From Micavibrio aeruginosavorus EPB (lineage in GTDB: Bacteria > Pseudomonadota > Alphaproteobacteria > Micavibrionales > Micavibrionaceae), in NCBI RefSeq assembly GCF_000348745.1, contig NC_020812.1, forward strand, positions 1,497,444 through 1,561,443: a stretch of DNA of 64,000 nt, written 5' to 3'. Under the pieces are notes generated by a model that saw only the letters and a list, made by a program, of their open reading frames with translations, did no database searches and was not told where the DNA came from. The position numbers and the translations under genes are program-made. How positions within the stretch are numbered: position 1 is the stretch's first letter; every line of letters starts with the position of its first letter. Below, in pieces: positions 9,070-18,634 of the stretch.

Positions 9070-10644
9070 TTAGTTCGCCCGCAAGGTCGACAAACGGTCA
9101 TACACCTGATCCCGCGGAATGGAACGCCCGCCACCATAGACCGCATCGGTTTCCAGCGCCTGCTCATAATACTTCATGGCATTCGATGAATCCCCGGCCC
9201 GGTCAAACAGGATGGCCAGATTATACAGGTGCGACGCATTGCGCGGGTCCATGCTGGCGGCCATGTTCAGGGACCGTACGGCATCCTGGGTCTGTCCCAT
9301 GGCGGCATAGGTCATGCCAATTTGCGCCATCAGGCCGGAGTTCGCGGGATGACGCTCCTTCAAATCCAGCAAACGACGTAAAGCAACAGACGGATATTCG
9401 TCACGCAAAATGCCCATCATGTTGATGACGGCATCGGCATTTTTTGGATCGGCCTTCAAAACTTCTTCATAGCTTTGAATGGCCAGCTCGCGGTAACCGA
9501 CATTCTGTTGCGCCACGGCACGGCCCATCAGGATGCGGATATCGCTCTTATTCTTTTTGTACAGCGTGTCGTACATTTCCAGCGCGGATTCATAGCGCCC
9601 CAGATCCAGCGCACGGCCAGCGGCAACGACCATCGCCTCCTGCTCACCGGAACCGTAATCCTTCTGCACAATCACCATGGTCGATGCCGGCTCCATCGTC
9701 GGGTCGACCTTGCGCGGGCCAACCGTATTGGACAGCGGTCCCGTCGGAACGCCCGGCGCAGAATCGTAATACACATCATTTTCAACCGCCGGGGCCGGAG
9801 CCACGACACGGTTTTCCGTTACACCACTCGCCGATTCACGTCCGGATATGGTTGCAGAGGGTGGCGGTGCCGCCGTATCGGACAGCGTGTCCGGTGCCCC
9901 TTCCAATCCGGTCAAATCCGGCATGGGTGGTGTCGGCTCATCATTGCCGAGAATAATAGGCTCCGGCGTTGGCTCTGGCGCAGATTGCGCAACAGGCTCC
10001 GGCGTCAACGGCGCGTCCGGCGCAGGAGCGGCAACCGTTTCATCAATAATAATCGGCGTTTCTTCAGGCGCAGAGGCCGGAGGTTCCGCCGAAACAAAAC
10101 CATCAACCGGAGACGGCGCAGGAGCCGGTGCAGGTGCAGGGGCCGGCAATACACCCGGCGCCGGGGCCAATTCATCCGCGGGCATCGGCACGTCGTCCGG
10201 GCCATTCGGCACACCGGCAGCCCCAAGGCCGCCACTCGCCGGTTCAATCGCATTCAGTGCGCCCAGTATCGTCGTCATGGCAGGATCCGCCGCACCATCA
10301 ATCGACACAGGCACAGTATCAACACGGGACAGCACAGTGACATCCGGCATCGTCACATCCGGCACAACCGGATCAACATCAGCGGCATCGAGAGCGGACA
10401 GTTCGGTGACAATCTTACCACCCACCTGCTCCATCTGTTGCGCGCCAGCGGTGGCCAGATAGCCCAGCCCCGCGCCAGCCAATGCAACAACGGCAACCGT
10501 CGACATCAAAATTCTGCGCCCCGCGTTCGGTGCGCGCACAGGTTTTTGCAATTCGAGAATGTCATCATCATCGTCCATCATATCCAGAACCATATCGTCC
10601 AGATCGGAGTCGTAAGTATTGGACAGGATGTCATTCTTAGCCAT
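9070..10644 (-). CDS. TPR protein of the pilus locus (MshN/PilF-like)
   Basis: From ATG 10644 the protein is 524 residues: a very acidic cytoplasmic head (residues about 8-30, with a run of five Asp), one membrane segment near residues 46-66, a long Pro/Ala/Glu linker (about 100-310), and a C-terminal block of about five tetratricopeptide repeats (for example GRYESALEMYDTLYKKN and MGQTQDAVRSLNMAASMDP). This bitopic layout with periplasmic TPRs is like MshN. TPR pilotins help secretin assembly, which fits the locus, but the exact role is inference. An upstream ATG at 10719 would add 25 residues; neither start has a clear ribosome-binding site. Confidence 0.7.
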   Translation of the reverse strand: MAKNDILSNTYDSDLDDMVLDMMDDDDDILELQKPVRAPNAGRRILMSTVAVVALAGAGLGYLATAGAQQMEQVGGKIVTELSALDAADVDPVVPDVTMPDVTVLSRVDTVPVSIDGAADPAMTTILGALNAIEPASGGLGAAGVPNGPDDVPMPADELAPAPGVLPAPAPAPAPAPSPVDGFVSAEPPASAPEETPIIIDETVAAPAPDAPLTPEPVAQSAPEPTPEPIILGNDEPTPPMPDLTGLEGAPDTLSDTAAPPPSATISGRESASGVTENRVVAPAPAVENDVYYDSAPGVPTGPLSNTVGPRKVDPTMEPASTMVIVQKDYGSGEQEAMVVAAGRALDLGRYESALEMYDTLYKKNKSDIRILMGRAVAQQNVGYRELAIQSYEEVLKADPKNADAVINMMGILRDEYPSVALRRLLDLKERHPANSGLMAQIGMTYAAMGQTQDAVRSLNMAASMDPRNASHLYNLAILFDRAGDSSNAMKYYEQALETDAVYGGGRSIPRDQVYDRLSTLRAN

Positions 10645-10794
10645 TGTAAGCGCCCCAGACAGGATCAGAAAAATATGAAGGCGCGCGAGGAAGGAGAACC
10701 CGAAAGCCCCGCGCGACATGATGTATTCGTATTAGATTCTAACAGAAAACCGCATGCAAGTGAATCCTTGCCGCACAACGCTTTTATTCCCATA

Positions 10795-11553
10795 TCAGGC
10801 CGCGGCAGAAGGCGTATCAATCACCTTCAAAAACGCCCGTTCCAGGTTATCCACCCCGGCCCGATCACGCAAACCCGCGGGCGGGCCGATATAAACCAGA
10901 ACACCATCGTGTAAAACCGCAACGCGATCACAAATTTCATCCATATCCGCAAGAATATGGGAACTTAAGAAAATCGCCCGCCCCTGTGCCTTGGTTTGCA
11001 ATAATGCATCCTTCACCGCCGCGCGGGCGCGCGGATCAAGACCGCTCATCGGCTCATCGAGAATCGATAACTCCGCGCCGGTCATCAAGGTTGCCATCAG
11101 CCCCAGCTTCTGCCGCATGCCCTTGGAATAGGTTTGCACACGATGCCCCAGAACATCGGGGTTCAGCCCCAGATGATCGGCCAGCGCACGCGCTTCATCT
11201 AAATTAAAAACTTTGCCGTATAACCGCATGGAAAATTTTATAAATTCGGCTCCGCGTAAAAACCATGGCGGCTCAAATTTTTCTGGCAGGTATGCCAGGC
11301 TCTTCTTCGCCTCGCCCACCAGACGGTCATGACCGTTGATCAGAATATCGCCGGTGCGGTGGTCACGCAGACCAAGAATCCCCTTGATCAACGTTGTCTT
11401 GCCCGCGCCATTCAAACCAATCAGACCAAATGTCTCCCCCTGCGCCACATCAAGCGTGATGGAATGCACAACATCGCGCGCACCATAGGCCATGGTGACG
11501 CCAGACAAACGCAATGCGGGAACAGAATGTGATGAATCAGATGGAATCGTCAT
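10795..11553 (-). CDS. ABC transporter ATP-binding protein
   Basis: This 252-residue ATPase has Walker A GLNGAGKTT near residue 42, signature YSKGMRQKLG, Walker B LSILDEP and a conserved switch His in FLSSHILADMDE. It is the class that pairs with ABC-2 permeases (CcmA/NatA-like). The gene lies inside the pilus gene set, between the PilP-like and TPR genes. The only matching permease in the window is at 2836-3606. What is exported is unknown. Confidence 0.85.
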   Translation of the reverse strand: MTIPSDSSHSVPALRLSGVTMAYGARDVVHSITLDVAQGETFGLIGLNGAGKTTLIKGILGLRDHRTGDILINGHDRLVGEAKKSLAYLPEKFEPPWFLRGAEFIKFSMRLYGKVFNLDEARALADHLGLNPDVLGHRVQTYSKGMRQKLGLMATLMTGAELSILDEPMSGLDPRARAAVKDALLQTKAQGRAIFLSSHILADMDEICDRVAVLHDGVLVYIGPPAGLRDRAGVDNLERAFLKVIDTPSAAA

Positions 11554-11582
11554 GCCCAGAAATATAGGGCATGACGCAACAT

Positions 11583-12275
11583 TTAGAAAGGTGCGACATC
11601 CATGCCCGCCCCGGCGGCTTCCGTTTCAGCCCCCGTGCCCGGCAGGAAGATGCGCGCATCCAGATTAAAGCGCTCATGCGGGCGCAAGCGAATCGGAAAC
11701 ACCAGGTTGGTCGATGCATCGAACCATTTCAGGTCGATATATTGACGCGCCACCCGAATGTCCAAAATCTGTTTCGGAATGGCATCCTTGGTGATACGCA
11801 CACCATTCAACCAAACCGTCCAGCTATCCTTGTTGCTGTACAAAATACCGCCCAGGCTCACTTCACGCGGGCCCGTCGGACGCGACACAACCGTGCCATC
11901 GGACGCCAGTTCCGTGTTTGTCGGCGGACGGGTAATGAACAACTGTTTCGCTTCCTGTAACAACGCATGTTGCCAGGCGGTGAAGAACAGGCTGGGCATC
12001 GATTCCGGCGACATCGCGGAATCACGCAACATATTCTTGGTCGACGCCATACCAACCAGACGCGCATGCGCCTCGGCACGGTCCTCGGCCGAAATTTGGT
12101 TGGGCATGGGTTGCCCCATCTGTCCGCGCGGCATCTGCTGGCCCATCTGCGGATTTACGCCATCGGGATATTGCCCCGTTTGCGCCAGCGCCGGGCCGGA
12201 CAACATCGCAACAACGGCCAGAACCGACGCACCCGCCAATGCTCGACGGTGTAACGTTTGCATGAAGGTCATCAT
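11583..12275 (-). CDS. PilP/MshK-like periplasmic pilus assembly protein
   Basis: The 230-residue protein has a Sec signal (basic start, hydrophobic core, cleavage likely after PALAQ near residue 32), a Gln/Met/Pro-rich stretch, and a C-terminal domain with REVSLGGILYSNKDSWTVWLNG that resembles the small beta domain of PilP/MshK/GspC-type proteins. The start overlaps the stop of the PilO-like gene by 4 bases (ATGA). Its position after PilM/N and PilO analogues supports a PilP-like role, linking the inner-membrane complex to the secretin. The assignment rests mainly on gene order. Confidence 0.6.
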   Translation of the reverse strand: MMTFMQTLHRRALAGASVLAVVAMLSGPALAQTGQYPDGVNPQMGQQMPRGQMGQPMPNQISAEDRAEAHARLVGMASTKNMLRDSAMSPESMPSLFFTAWQHALLQEAKQLFITRPPTNTELASDGTVVSRPTGPREVSLGGILYSNKDSWTVWLNGVRITKDAIPKQILDIRVARQYIDLKWFDASTNLVFPIRLRPHERFNLDARIFLPGTGAETEAAGAGMDVAPF

Positions 12276-12916
12276 TGCACACCTCCCGCATCATCGCCGC
12301 CGGCCTTGGGCACCATGGTGCGCCATGTGAATCCCACTTTGCTATCAATCAAAGTCACGGGAGAACCGGACCCAATCTGACGCAACACGGCTTCGCTCAA
12401 ATCCCCCTTGCGCGTCAGCTCGATCATGTCGACACCGACATGGCCGGGGAATGCGTTTTCAATCCAGTATACAAAATTGTAAACGTCGATATCGTCCATC
12501 GCCTCAATCGCGATTTCAATCGGGCTGACCATCAGCTGCTGACCAGCCTCGGTCGCCTTCTCCGTATCTTCCTGTTGCGCGGCACCGATGGTGTAACGGG
12601 CGCTCAAAACACTGGATTGGGTTTGGATAGCCTCAATCGTGCGGCGGGCGTTGTAACGGTCCTGCTCACCAAAAAAATCGGATTTTTGAAGAACGGCGAA
12701 CAATTCCTTCTGTTCTTCAATCTGTTGCAATTGCGTGCGCATTTTTTCGGTTTCATCACGACGCTGGGAAATCTCCGACCGTACCGTGCGCAATTCCTGA
12801 TCCGTTTTGTCCTTTTGCGGCAAAACATACAGATATGTCGCCGCCCCCAGAAGGGCATTCACCACAAGCAAACCAGCAATCACTGTTACGCGGCGGGCGC
12901 CAAGAACTTCAATCAT
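12272..12916 (-). CDS. PilO/MshJ-like inner-membrane alignment protein
   Basis: The 214 residues show one N-terminal membrane segment (about 11-32), then a heptad-rich coiled coil (about 36-75, many Gln/Glu/Arg) and a compact C-terminal domain (EIAIEAMDDIDVYNFVYWIE). This is the PilO/GspM layout. Starts and stops overlap by 4 bases on both sides, so it is translated together with the PilM/N fusion and the PilP-like gene. Confidence 0.65.
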   Translation of the reverse strand: MIEVLGARRVTVIAGLLVVNALLGAATYLYVLPQKDKTDQELRTVRSEISQRRDETEKMRTQLQQIEEQKELFAVLQKSDFFGEQDRYNARRTIEAIQTQSSVLSARYTIGAAQQEDTEKATEAGQQLMVSPIEIAIEAMDDIDVYNFVYWIENAFPGHVGVDMIELTRKGDLSEAVLRQIGSGSPVTLIDSKVGFTWRTMVPKAGGDDAGGVQ

Positions 12917-14670
12917 TGTTCTGCTCCCTCATAAGTCATGTCGGGAGTCGTCTGGTCTTCCATATTTGTGTCCACCGGACTATCCGTTGCCGAAGCATCA
13001 GTCGGCGCTCCATCAACAGGGGTTTCAGGTTCGTGGAATTGCACCGGACCGGTAATAACCAGTTCCGCAACATGATCTTCCAGCGGGGCCTGCACTCCGC
13101 CCTGCGCACCGGGCACACCCGTGCCGCCTTCAACTTCCTCATAGACCAGATCGCCGACCGGACGCGGAATGGCCACGTCGTAACCCGGCAAGGCCGTCCG
13201 CAAACGTGCTTGCAAATCATCAACTTCGCGCTTGGCCACCAGCGGGTCCACCGTTCCGGGGAAGCTGAGCTGCAACGATGCTTTTAATGTCGGGGCTTTT
13301 TGCTCCGGCGTCATCTCGGCCACAACATACGGATCATCCGGCAACTTGGGCACAACACGCTCAATCTTCATCGTATCCAGACGGAGTTCAGACCCCAGCG
13401 CCTCGCCCACTTTACGCAGGATCGGCAATGGCCGCAGGCTTTCAGCCTCCAGCGTCTTGTATGTTTCCAGCGATGACTGAATCAATTTGATATCAACGCC
13501 CAGCGCGTTCATGCGCGCCACTTCAATCTCGTATTCCTGGTTGACGTTGATGCGCAACCGTTGTTGCGACACCAGATCATCCTTTGCCGTGAACCAGGCT
13601 TGCGTATTGCCGGCCAACTGCCAGCCCAGATAGGCCGCACCGCAGAACAGCAACAAACCAGCAAATGTCGCCGCCTGACGCGGGCCATAGATTTTGTTGA
13701 TGTCCGCCGCCACCATCGGCAGGATCAGGCGCGATTTGCGGCCAATCCACGACGCATGCAACGGGTCGGCGTGATATTGGTTTTCCTGGATGCCAATGCT
13801 GAAACCCAGTTCGCGCGCAGCCTCGCCCACCGTGTAATTGTGGATATTGCACGGCACGTCGATGCGCTGGCGCAACATTTCACCCGCCTGCGGCGTGGTG
13901 ATGACGAAAACTTCGGTTCCATCGCCCGCAGAATAACCAAAGCGCGACAGATAGCTGATCGTCGCCTTGAATTCCTGCGCCACTTCGGACACCCATGCAT
14001 TCGGGTCCGTGGACAGGTCCGTCACCGGCGTCATCCGTGTCATCGCCAATTGGCCGTCACGGGTAATCACCTGACGCAGACCACCACTTTGATGCTGACC
14101 AATCAGGACAGCCCAGCGGGATTTGGTTTTTTCACGCTTCGCCGCCTTCTCCGCCAACGCCCGGACCATGTCGGACGATTCAACGGGAAGCAGCGTAAAG
14201 CCCGCGATCGACGACATCGACGTCTTGACCGCGCCAATTGTTTTTTGCACCGGTTCCGACATCGGAACGGCGGCGAACAGATACAGCCCACCGCCCGCCT
14301 GTGCCGCGGTTGCGCCCGTTTTACGCGGGCCCGCATCTTTCAGCGCCAACGCGCCACGGATCGGATAATTCGGGAATGCCACGGCCAGTTTACGCGCAAC
14401 CACGTTGGCCTTGTCCATCGGGCCGACCTTCGGAATACGCTGGCCGCCCTTGAACAATTGATCCGTCATGTCGTTGACGATCATCACCGACTTGCCACCG
14501 CATTCGCGGCGGATCAGGCCAGAGACCGTTTGTTCAAAATCACGCGTCGCCCACGGCACCGTATCAACCAGCCGGACCTTGCCCCCGACATCATAGACAT
14601 ACAGGGCATCGTCGCTGATCATAAGGACACAGCGCGAAGGCGTTAAAAATGGTATCGATGAACCCGGCAT
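12913..14670 (-). CDS. GspL-like PilM-PilN fusion protein
   Basis: At 585 residues this is longer than PilM or PilN alone. Residues about 10-300 look like the cytoplasmic actin-like PilM/GspL domain (VLMISDDALYVYDV, later QEFKATISYLSRFGY). A membrane segment lies near 332-354 (FAGLLLFCGAAYLGWQLAG). The periplasmic part (about 360-530) has a coiled region then a ferredoxin-like fold seen in PilN/GspL. The last 60 residues are acidic and Pro/Thr-rich. The domain order equals GspL of type II secretion: one chain doing the work of PilM and PilN. It sits between pilC and the PilO-like gene. Confidence 0.65.
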   Translation of the reverse strand: MPGSSIPFLTPSRCVLMISDDALYVYDVGGKVRLVDTVPWATRDFEQTVSGLIRRECGGKSVMIVNDMTDQLFKGGQRIPKVGPMDKANVVARKLAVAFPNYPIRGALALKDAGPRKTGATAAQAGGGLYLFAAVPMSEPVQKTIGAVKTSMSSIAGFTLLPVESSDMVRALAEKAAKREKTKSRWAVLIGQHQSGGLRQVITRDGQLAMTRMTPVTDLSTDPNAWVSEVAQEFKATISYLSRFGYSAGDGTEVFVITTPQAGEMLRQRIDVPCNIHNYTVGEAARELGFSIGIQENQYHADPLHASWIGRKSRLILPMVAADINKIYGPRQAATFAGLLLFCGAAYLGWQLAGNTQAWFTAKDDLVSQQRLRINVNQEYEIEVARMNALGVDIKLIQSSLETYKTLEAESLRPLPILRKVGEALGSELRLDTMKIERVVPKLPDDPYVVAEMTPEQKAPTLKASLQLSFPGTVDPLVAKREVDDLQARLRTALPGYDVAIPRPVGDLVYEEVEGGTGVPGAQGGVQAPLEDHVAELVITGPVQFHEPETPVDGAPTDASATDSPVDTNMEDQTTPDMTYEGAEQ

Positions 14671-14673
14671 GGT

Positions 14674-15894
14674 TTAGAAATCAATATTCTCAAAGCTGGC
14701 GTAAATGGGACCGAAGACGGCAACGGCAATCCACATGATCATAACACCAAGGAACATGGTCAGGAAGGGTTCAATCATTGCGATAAGACCCTGGACCGCT
14801 TCATCCACGTCATTGGTGTAAAATTCCGCGACCTGATCCAGAACCACGGTCAGATTACCGGATTCCTCGCCCACCTTCAGCATACGGACAACCATGCTGG
14901 GAAATTCGCCAGACGCGTTGAAGGCCTCGGACAAGGGCGACCCGGCGGCCACCTGCTCCTCAACACCTTCCAACGCTTCAACCAGCGCCAGGTTTTTCAC
15001 GGTATTCCGCGCAGCGCGCAGAGCCGACAATACGTCAATACCGCTGGCAAACATGGCCCCAAAGGTCTGGGCAAAGCGCGCAATGTTAATTTTCCGGATC
15101 AGTGGACCAGCCACCGGCATTTCCAGAAACAAGCGGTCCATCCTGTAAGCAAAATCCTCGGACGATTTCACCAGCGTCTTATAGATAACGTACAGGATCG
15201 GCGGCGTGGCCAGAACGCCCCACCAATATTGAACAAAGAAATCCGACGTCGCCATCAGGGACGTGGTGTACCACGGCAATTCCTGGTCCAGGTTACGGAT
15301 AAAGCCGACAATCTGCGGTACGACGAAGCTCATCATCACCACGATGGTGGCAATAACGACCACAACCAGAATGGTCGGATAGCGCGTCGCTTTACGCACC
15401 TTGGCCTGCATTTGATCAACCCATTTCAGGTATTTGATCAAGTGGCGGTACGCGGCGGTCAGATCCCCTGTTTCCTCCCCCGCGGCAATCAGCGAGATAT
15501 ACAGGGAACCGAACGTCTTCGGGTGGTGGGCCATGGCCTCGGACAGGGCCGAACCATCGGACACATCGCGGTGAACCTCGGATAACACGTCACGCAAACG
15601 ATCATGTTCGGTCGTATCACGAATATCGGCCAGCGCATCAAGCAAGGCCACGCCCGCGCCCTGCATCTGTTCCATGTGCATGAAAAGCTGGATCAGGTCA
15701 CGCGTACTGATCTTCGGTGCCCGCACATCGGCCAGGAGTCCCTTTTTCTTGGTCAGCGACTGGCACTGGATCAGTTCCAGCCCGGCGCTTTGCAGCTGGT
15801 TGTACAAATCCACTTCGTTTGCAGCGGAAATGACGCCCCGGACAGGACGGCCCTTGTTATTAATGGCCCTGTATTTATAGCGATCTGCAGCCAT
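14674..15894 (-). CDS. pilC: Type IV pilus platform protein PilC/GspF
   Basis: The 406-residue inner-membrane platform protein couples the ATPases to pilin insertion. Two GspF domains are seen, about 70-195 (LIQLFMHMEQMQGAGVALLDAL) and 270-395 (IARFAQTFGAMFASGIDVLSAL), with membrane segments near 170-195, 215-240 and 375-400. The N-terminal RAINNKGRPVRGVI is typical. It follows the pilB gene by 56 bases and precedes the PilM-N gene by 3. Confidence 0.92.
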   Translation of the reverse strand: MAADRYKYRAINNKGRPVRGVISAANEVDLYNQLQSAGLELIQCQSLTKKKGLLADVRAPKISTRDLIQLFMHMEQMQGAGVALLDALADIRDTTEHDRLRDVLSEVHRDVSDGSALSEAMAHHPKTFGSLYISLIAAGEETGDLTAAYRHLIKYLKWVDQMQAKVRKATRYPTILVVVVIATIVVMMSFVVPQIVGFIRNLDQELPWYTTSLMATSDFFVQYWWGVLATPPILYVIYKTLVKSSEDFAYRMDRLFLEMPVAGPLIRKINIARFAQTFGAMFASGIDVLSALRAARNTVKNLALVEALEGVEEQVAAGSPLSEAFNASGEFPSMVVRMLKVGEESGNLTVVLDQVAEFYTNDVDEAVQGLIAMIEPFLTMFLGVMIMWIAVAVFGPIYASFENIDF

Positions 15895-15950
15895 GACACC
15901 CGAACTCTGGCAAGTATTGAAACGACTTTAATAAGGAACGGGCTGGATGC

Positions 15951-17918
15951 TTATTTATAAACATCAACGGCCGTAGCGAGGGATTCGAGGGTGGTAGTAC
16001 CCTCAAGAACCTTCAGAATGCCATCGTCCTTCATGTTTTTAAAGCCTTTTTCGTAGGCCTTGCGTTTCAGCTCGGCCTTACTGCCATTTTGGGCGATCAC
16101 TTCATCGAGCTCGTCATCAAACAGCAAAATCTCCGCTATGGAAATTCGACCCTTGTAACCCTGCCCCGCGCACATCTGGCATCCGCCCTGATGCGCTTTG
16201 TAAATGGTCGGCGGATTGGCGGGATCGACATTCAAAATCGCGCACTCATCCGGCCCCGGCTGATACGCCTCGCGGCAATGCGGGCAGACCTTGCGGACCA
16301 GACGCTGGGCAAACACGGCCACGATCGCCCCGGCGATCATCCCCGGCTTCAACCCCAGATCCAGCAAACGGGGAATCGCCCCGAATGAATCATTGGTGTG
16401 CAGGGTCGAATAAACCTGGTGACCCGTCATCGAGGCCTGCAACGCCTTTTCCGCCGTAATCCCGTCCCGGATCTCGCCCAGAAAGATGATGTCCGGATCC
16501 TGACGCAGAAGCGCGCGGATACCATCGGCAAATTCCAGCACGCCCTCACGCACCGGCGTCTGACGGATCATCGGCAGCGAATATTCCACCGGATCTTCCA
16601 GCGTTTGAATATTCACCTCGACCGTATTGATTTCGTTCAACATGGAATACAGCGACGTGGTCTTACCCGAACCGGTCGGGCCAGTCACAATAATGATCCC
16701 CTCCGGACGGGCCTGAGCCCGGCGGATTTTTTCGATGTTGTGAGCACTGAACCCCAACTGATCCAGCGGAATAATGTTGCTGCTCTGGTCCAGAACGCGC
16801 AGAACGATATTCTCGCCATGCACTGTCGGCAAGGACGACACACGGAAATCGGCCAGCTTGCCCCCGATATTCAAACCGAAGCGTCCATCCTGCGGACTCA
16901 GTTTATCGGCAATGTTCATATGCGACATGATTTTCAGTCGCTGGGAAATCCCGTTCCAGTGTTGTTTGTGCAAAATCTGCGCCGTGAACAAGACACCGTC
17001 CAGACGGTAACGCAAGCGCGCGAAGTTTTCTTCCGGTTCAAAGTGCAAGTCGGACGCACCAATTTTCACCGCGTCATAAACCAGCGCGTTCACCAGACGT
17101 ACAATCGGGTGGGAATAGGCTTCGTCTTCGGACAATGTCGAAAGATCCGTCGGTTCGCCCTCTTCCAGCTCTTTCAGAATCGCAGCGATAGAACTGGCGT
17201 AGCCATAGGCCGCATCAATCGCTTCCGAAATAATCTTCGGCGTTGTCACCAACGGCTTGATTGTGATGTTCTTTGGCAGAAAACGACGCAACGTATCCAT
17301 GGCCACCACGTCATACGGGTCACACATGGCCACGGCGGCTTCTTTATCATCAATGGAAATCGGCAAGAGCTGATGCTTCTTCGCCGTTGCCTTGTCGATC
17401 ATCGCCAGCGCATCGCCGGAGAAAATCGTGTTCTTCGGATCAAACACATCAAAGCCGGAACTTTCCGCCAGAAAGCCGGACAGCAAATCTTCGTCAATAA
17501 ACCCAAGGTCAACCAGAACAGATCCCAGCATCTTGCCGGTGACCTTTTTCTCCTGCAGGGCAACGTTCAACTGGTCTTCGGTAATAATGCCCATGGCGAC
17601 CAGGCGATCACCCATACGGCCACGGTTCAGGTCTTCAGACAAACCACCCGCGTTTTGCACGGCCAGATCACGCGCGCCAGAGGCCGCGCCTGCGCTCGCC
17701 CCACTTCCAGATCCCGGTGATGATGGCTGTGGTTGTTGTCCCGGTTGTGGCCCGATGTCACGCGTGACGACCTCAACGGTTTCGGCCTCGATGTAATCGT
17801 CATCCAACGCCAGAGCAAAGGCCCCATCGTCAAGCTCCAGATCAGCCCCCGGCTTACGCGGAGCCTTTTTGTTTGAATCGTCCATCACTTCTGGTCCTGT
17901 ATCTTTGGAAAAACGCAT
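15951..17918 (-). CDS. pilB: Type IV pilus assembly ATPase PilB/GspE (MshE-like)
   Basis: The 655-residue assembly ATPase has a disordered acidic head of about 95 residues, an MshEN/GspE N-terminal domain (about 100-215, GDRLVAMGIITEDQLNVALQ), and the ATPase core: Walker A GPTGSGKTTS near 414, Asp box LEDPVEYSLP, Walker B DIIFLGEIRD, His box STLHTNDSFG. The zinc tetracysteine is present as CPHC and CQMC about 30 residues apart. An in-frame ATG at 17885 would trim 11 residues; neither start has a strong ribosome-binding site. It is the first gene of the minus-strand pilus locus, so an operon promoter should lie in the AT-rich stretch at about 18030-18120. Confidence 0.9.
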   Translation of the reverse strand: MRFSKDTGPEVMDDSNKKAPRKPGADLELDDGAFALALDDDYIEAETVEVVTRDIGPQPGQQPQPSSPGSGSGASAGAASGARDLAVQNAGGLSEDLNRGRMGDRLVAMGIITEDQLNVALQEKKVTGKMLGSVLVDLGFIDEDLLSGFLAESSGFDVFDPKNTIFSGDALAMIDKATAKKHQLLPISIDDKEAAVAMCDPYDVVAMDTLRRFLPKNITIKPLVTTPKIISEAIDAAYGYASSIAAILKELEEGEPTDLSTLSEDEAYSHPIVRLVNALVYDAVKIGASDLHFEPEENFARLRYRLDGVLFTAQILHKQHWNGISQRLKIMSHMNIADKLSPQDGRFGLNIGGKLADFRVSSLPTVHGENIVLRVLDQSSNIIPLDQLGFSAHNIEKIRRAQARPEGIIIVTGPTGSGKTTSLYSMLNEINTVEVNIQTLEDPVEYSLPMIRQTPVREGVLEFADGIRALLRQDPDIIFLGEIRDGITAEKALQASMTGHQVYSTLHTNDSFGAIPRLLDLGLKPGMIAGAIVAVFAQRLVRKVCPHCREAYQPGPDECAILNVDPANPPTIYKAHQGGCQMCAGQGYKGRISIAEILLFDDELDEVIAQNGSKAELKRKAYEKGFKNMKDDGILKVLEGTTTLESLATAVDVYK

Positions 17919-18185
17919 CGTTGATAACCCGGAAAAATCTATTGCAGTGAATGCCGGAAACGGCCCCCGAATGACGCGAATTCTGAAATCCGCCCCCTTA
18001 CAGAATGCAGCGCAAACGTTAAAGAAAACCCTAATATATTATGACAAAACAAAGACTTCACGCGCGTGCGGCGCACAACCACCTGAAATATATAGAATTT
18101 TACTTAAATATCGTCGAAAACGGGGCCCAAATGCCTTTAGCACCGATTGATCGGTGCTGGGTAATTTCAGAACTGTGGGGAAAAA

Positions 18186-18262
18186 TGGCGCGCCCGTAGG
18201 GATTCGAACCCCAAACCTCCTGATCCGTAGTCAGGTGCTCTATCCAATTGAGCTACGGGCGC
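18186..18262 (-). tRNA. tRNA-Arg (anticodon ACG)
   Basis: A 77-base cloverleaf is read on the minus strand: acceptor GCGCCCG pairs with CGGGCGC, followed by G and an encoded CCA. The anticodon arm CCTGA-CTACGGA-TCAGG gives ACG. The T arm has GGTTCGAATCC. Confidence 0.95.
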
Positions 18263-18548
18263 ATTCTGTTCCCTGAGGCGGATAAATCCGCCGGGGAAAG
18301 CGGAGCAGACCATAAGAGAAGCCGGAGCCGATTGCAAGGGGTTTATGACAGCTTTCTGAATTTCATTATTTTTTGTACAAATCCAAGGGGTTGCCCCCAT
18401 CACCCCTACCTCTGTGCTGGCCGAACCACGCCGTCTTTTTCCGCATCTGCGGTTCACCATAACCGTGTTGCCCCCTCTGCCCGCCATCCACCTCACCCGT
18501 TCAACATAACTAATGTGTATGACCCTGATCTTTTGGGGTGAACGCGCC
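18263..18548. other. Intergenic region without a recognised gene
   Basis: The gap between the tRNA-Arg gene and the promoter of the OmpA-like gene shows no ORF with coding character and no recognised RNA. The one long ORF across it on the minus strand is a read-through of the tRNA. Confidence 0.5.
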
Positions 18549-18577
18549 TTGACAGTCCAACGCTTTTCGTGTGTTTT
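18549..18577 (+). promoter_or_regulatory. Likely sigma-70 promoter of the OmpA-like gene
   Basis: A perfect TTGACA (18549-18554) is followed after 17 bases by TGTTTT (18572-18577), about 58 bases before the next gene's start. The -35 is strong and the -10 is weak. Confidence 0.45.
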
Positions 18578-18634
18578 TAAGGGGGTTTACAGGGACGAAT
18601 CTGTCCCATTTCATGCCATAGCTGGATTGGTATT

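Noticed and set aside
1-17918. Type II or type VI secretion system as the identity of the minus-strand cluster
   Set aside because: Two PilT-type ATPases and the MshL-like secretin favour a retractable type IV pilus; no contractile-sheath or VgrG-like gene is present, and a T2SS would not need retraction ATPases.
18167-18496. A 109-residue minus-strand ORF across the tRNA-Arg gene, with APVAQLDRAPDYGSGGLGFESL
   Set aside because: That peptide is a translation of the tRNA gene itself; it is a well-known false ORF.
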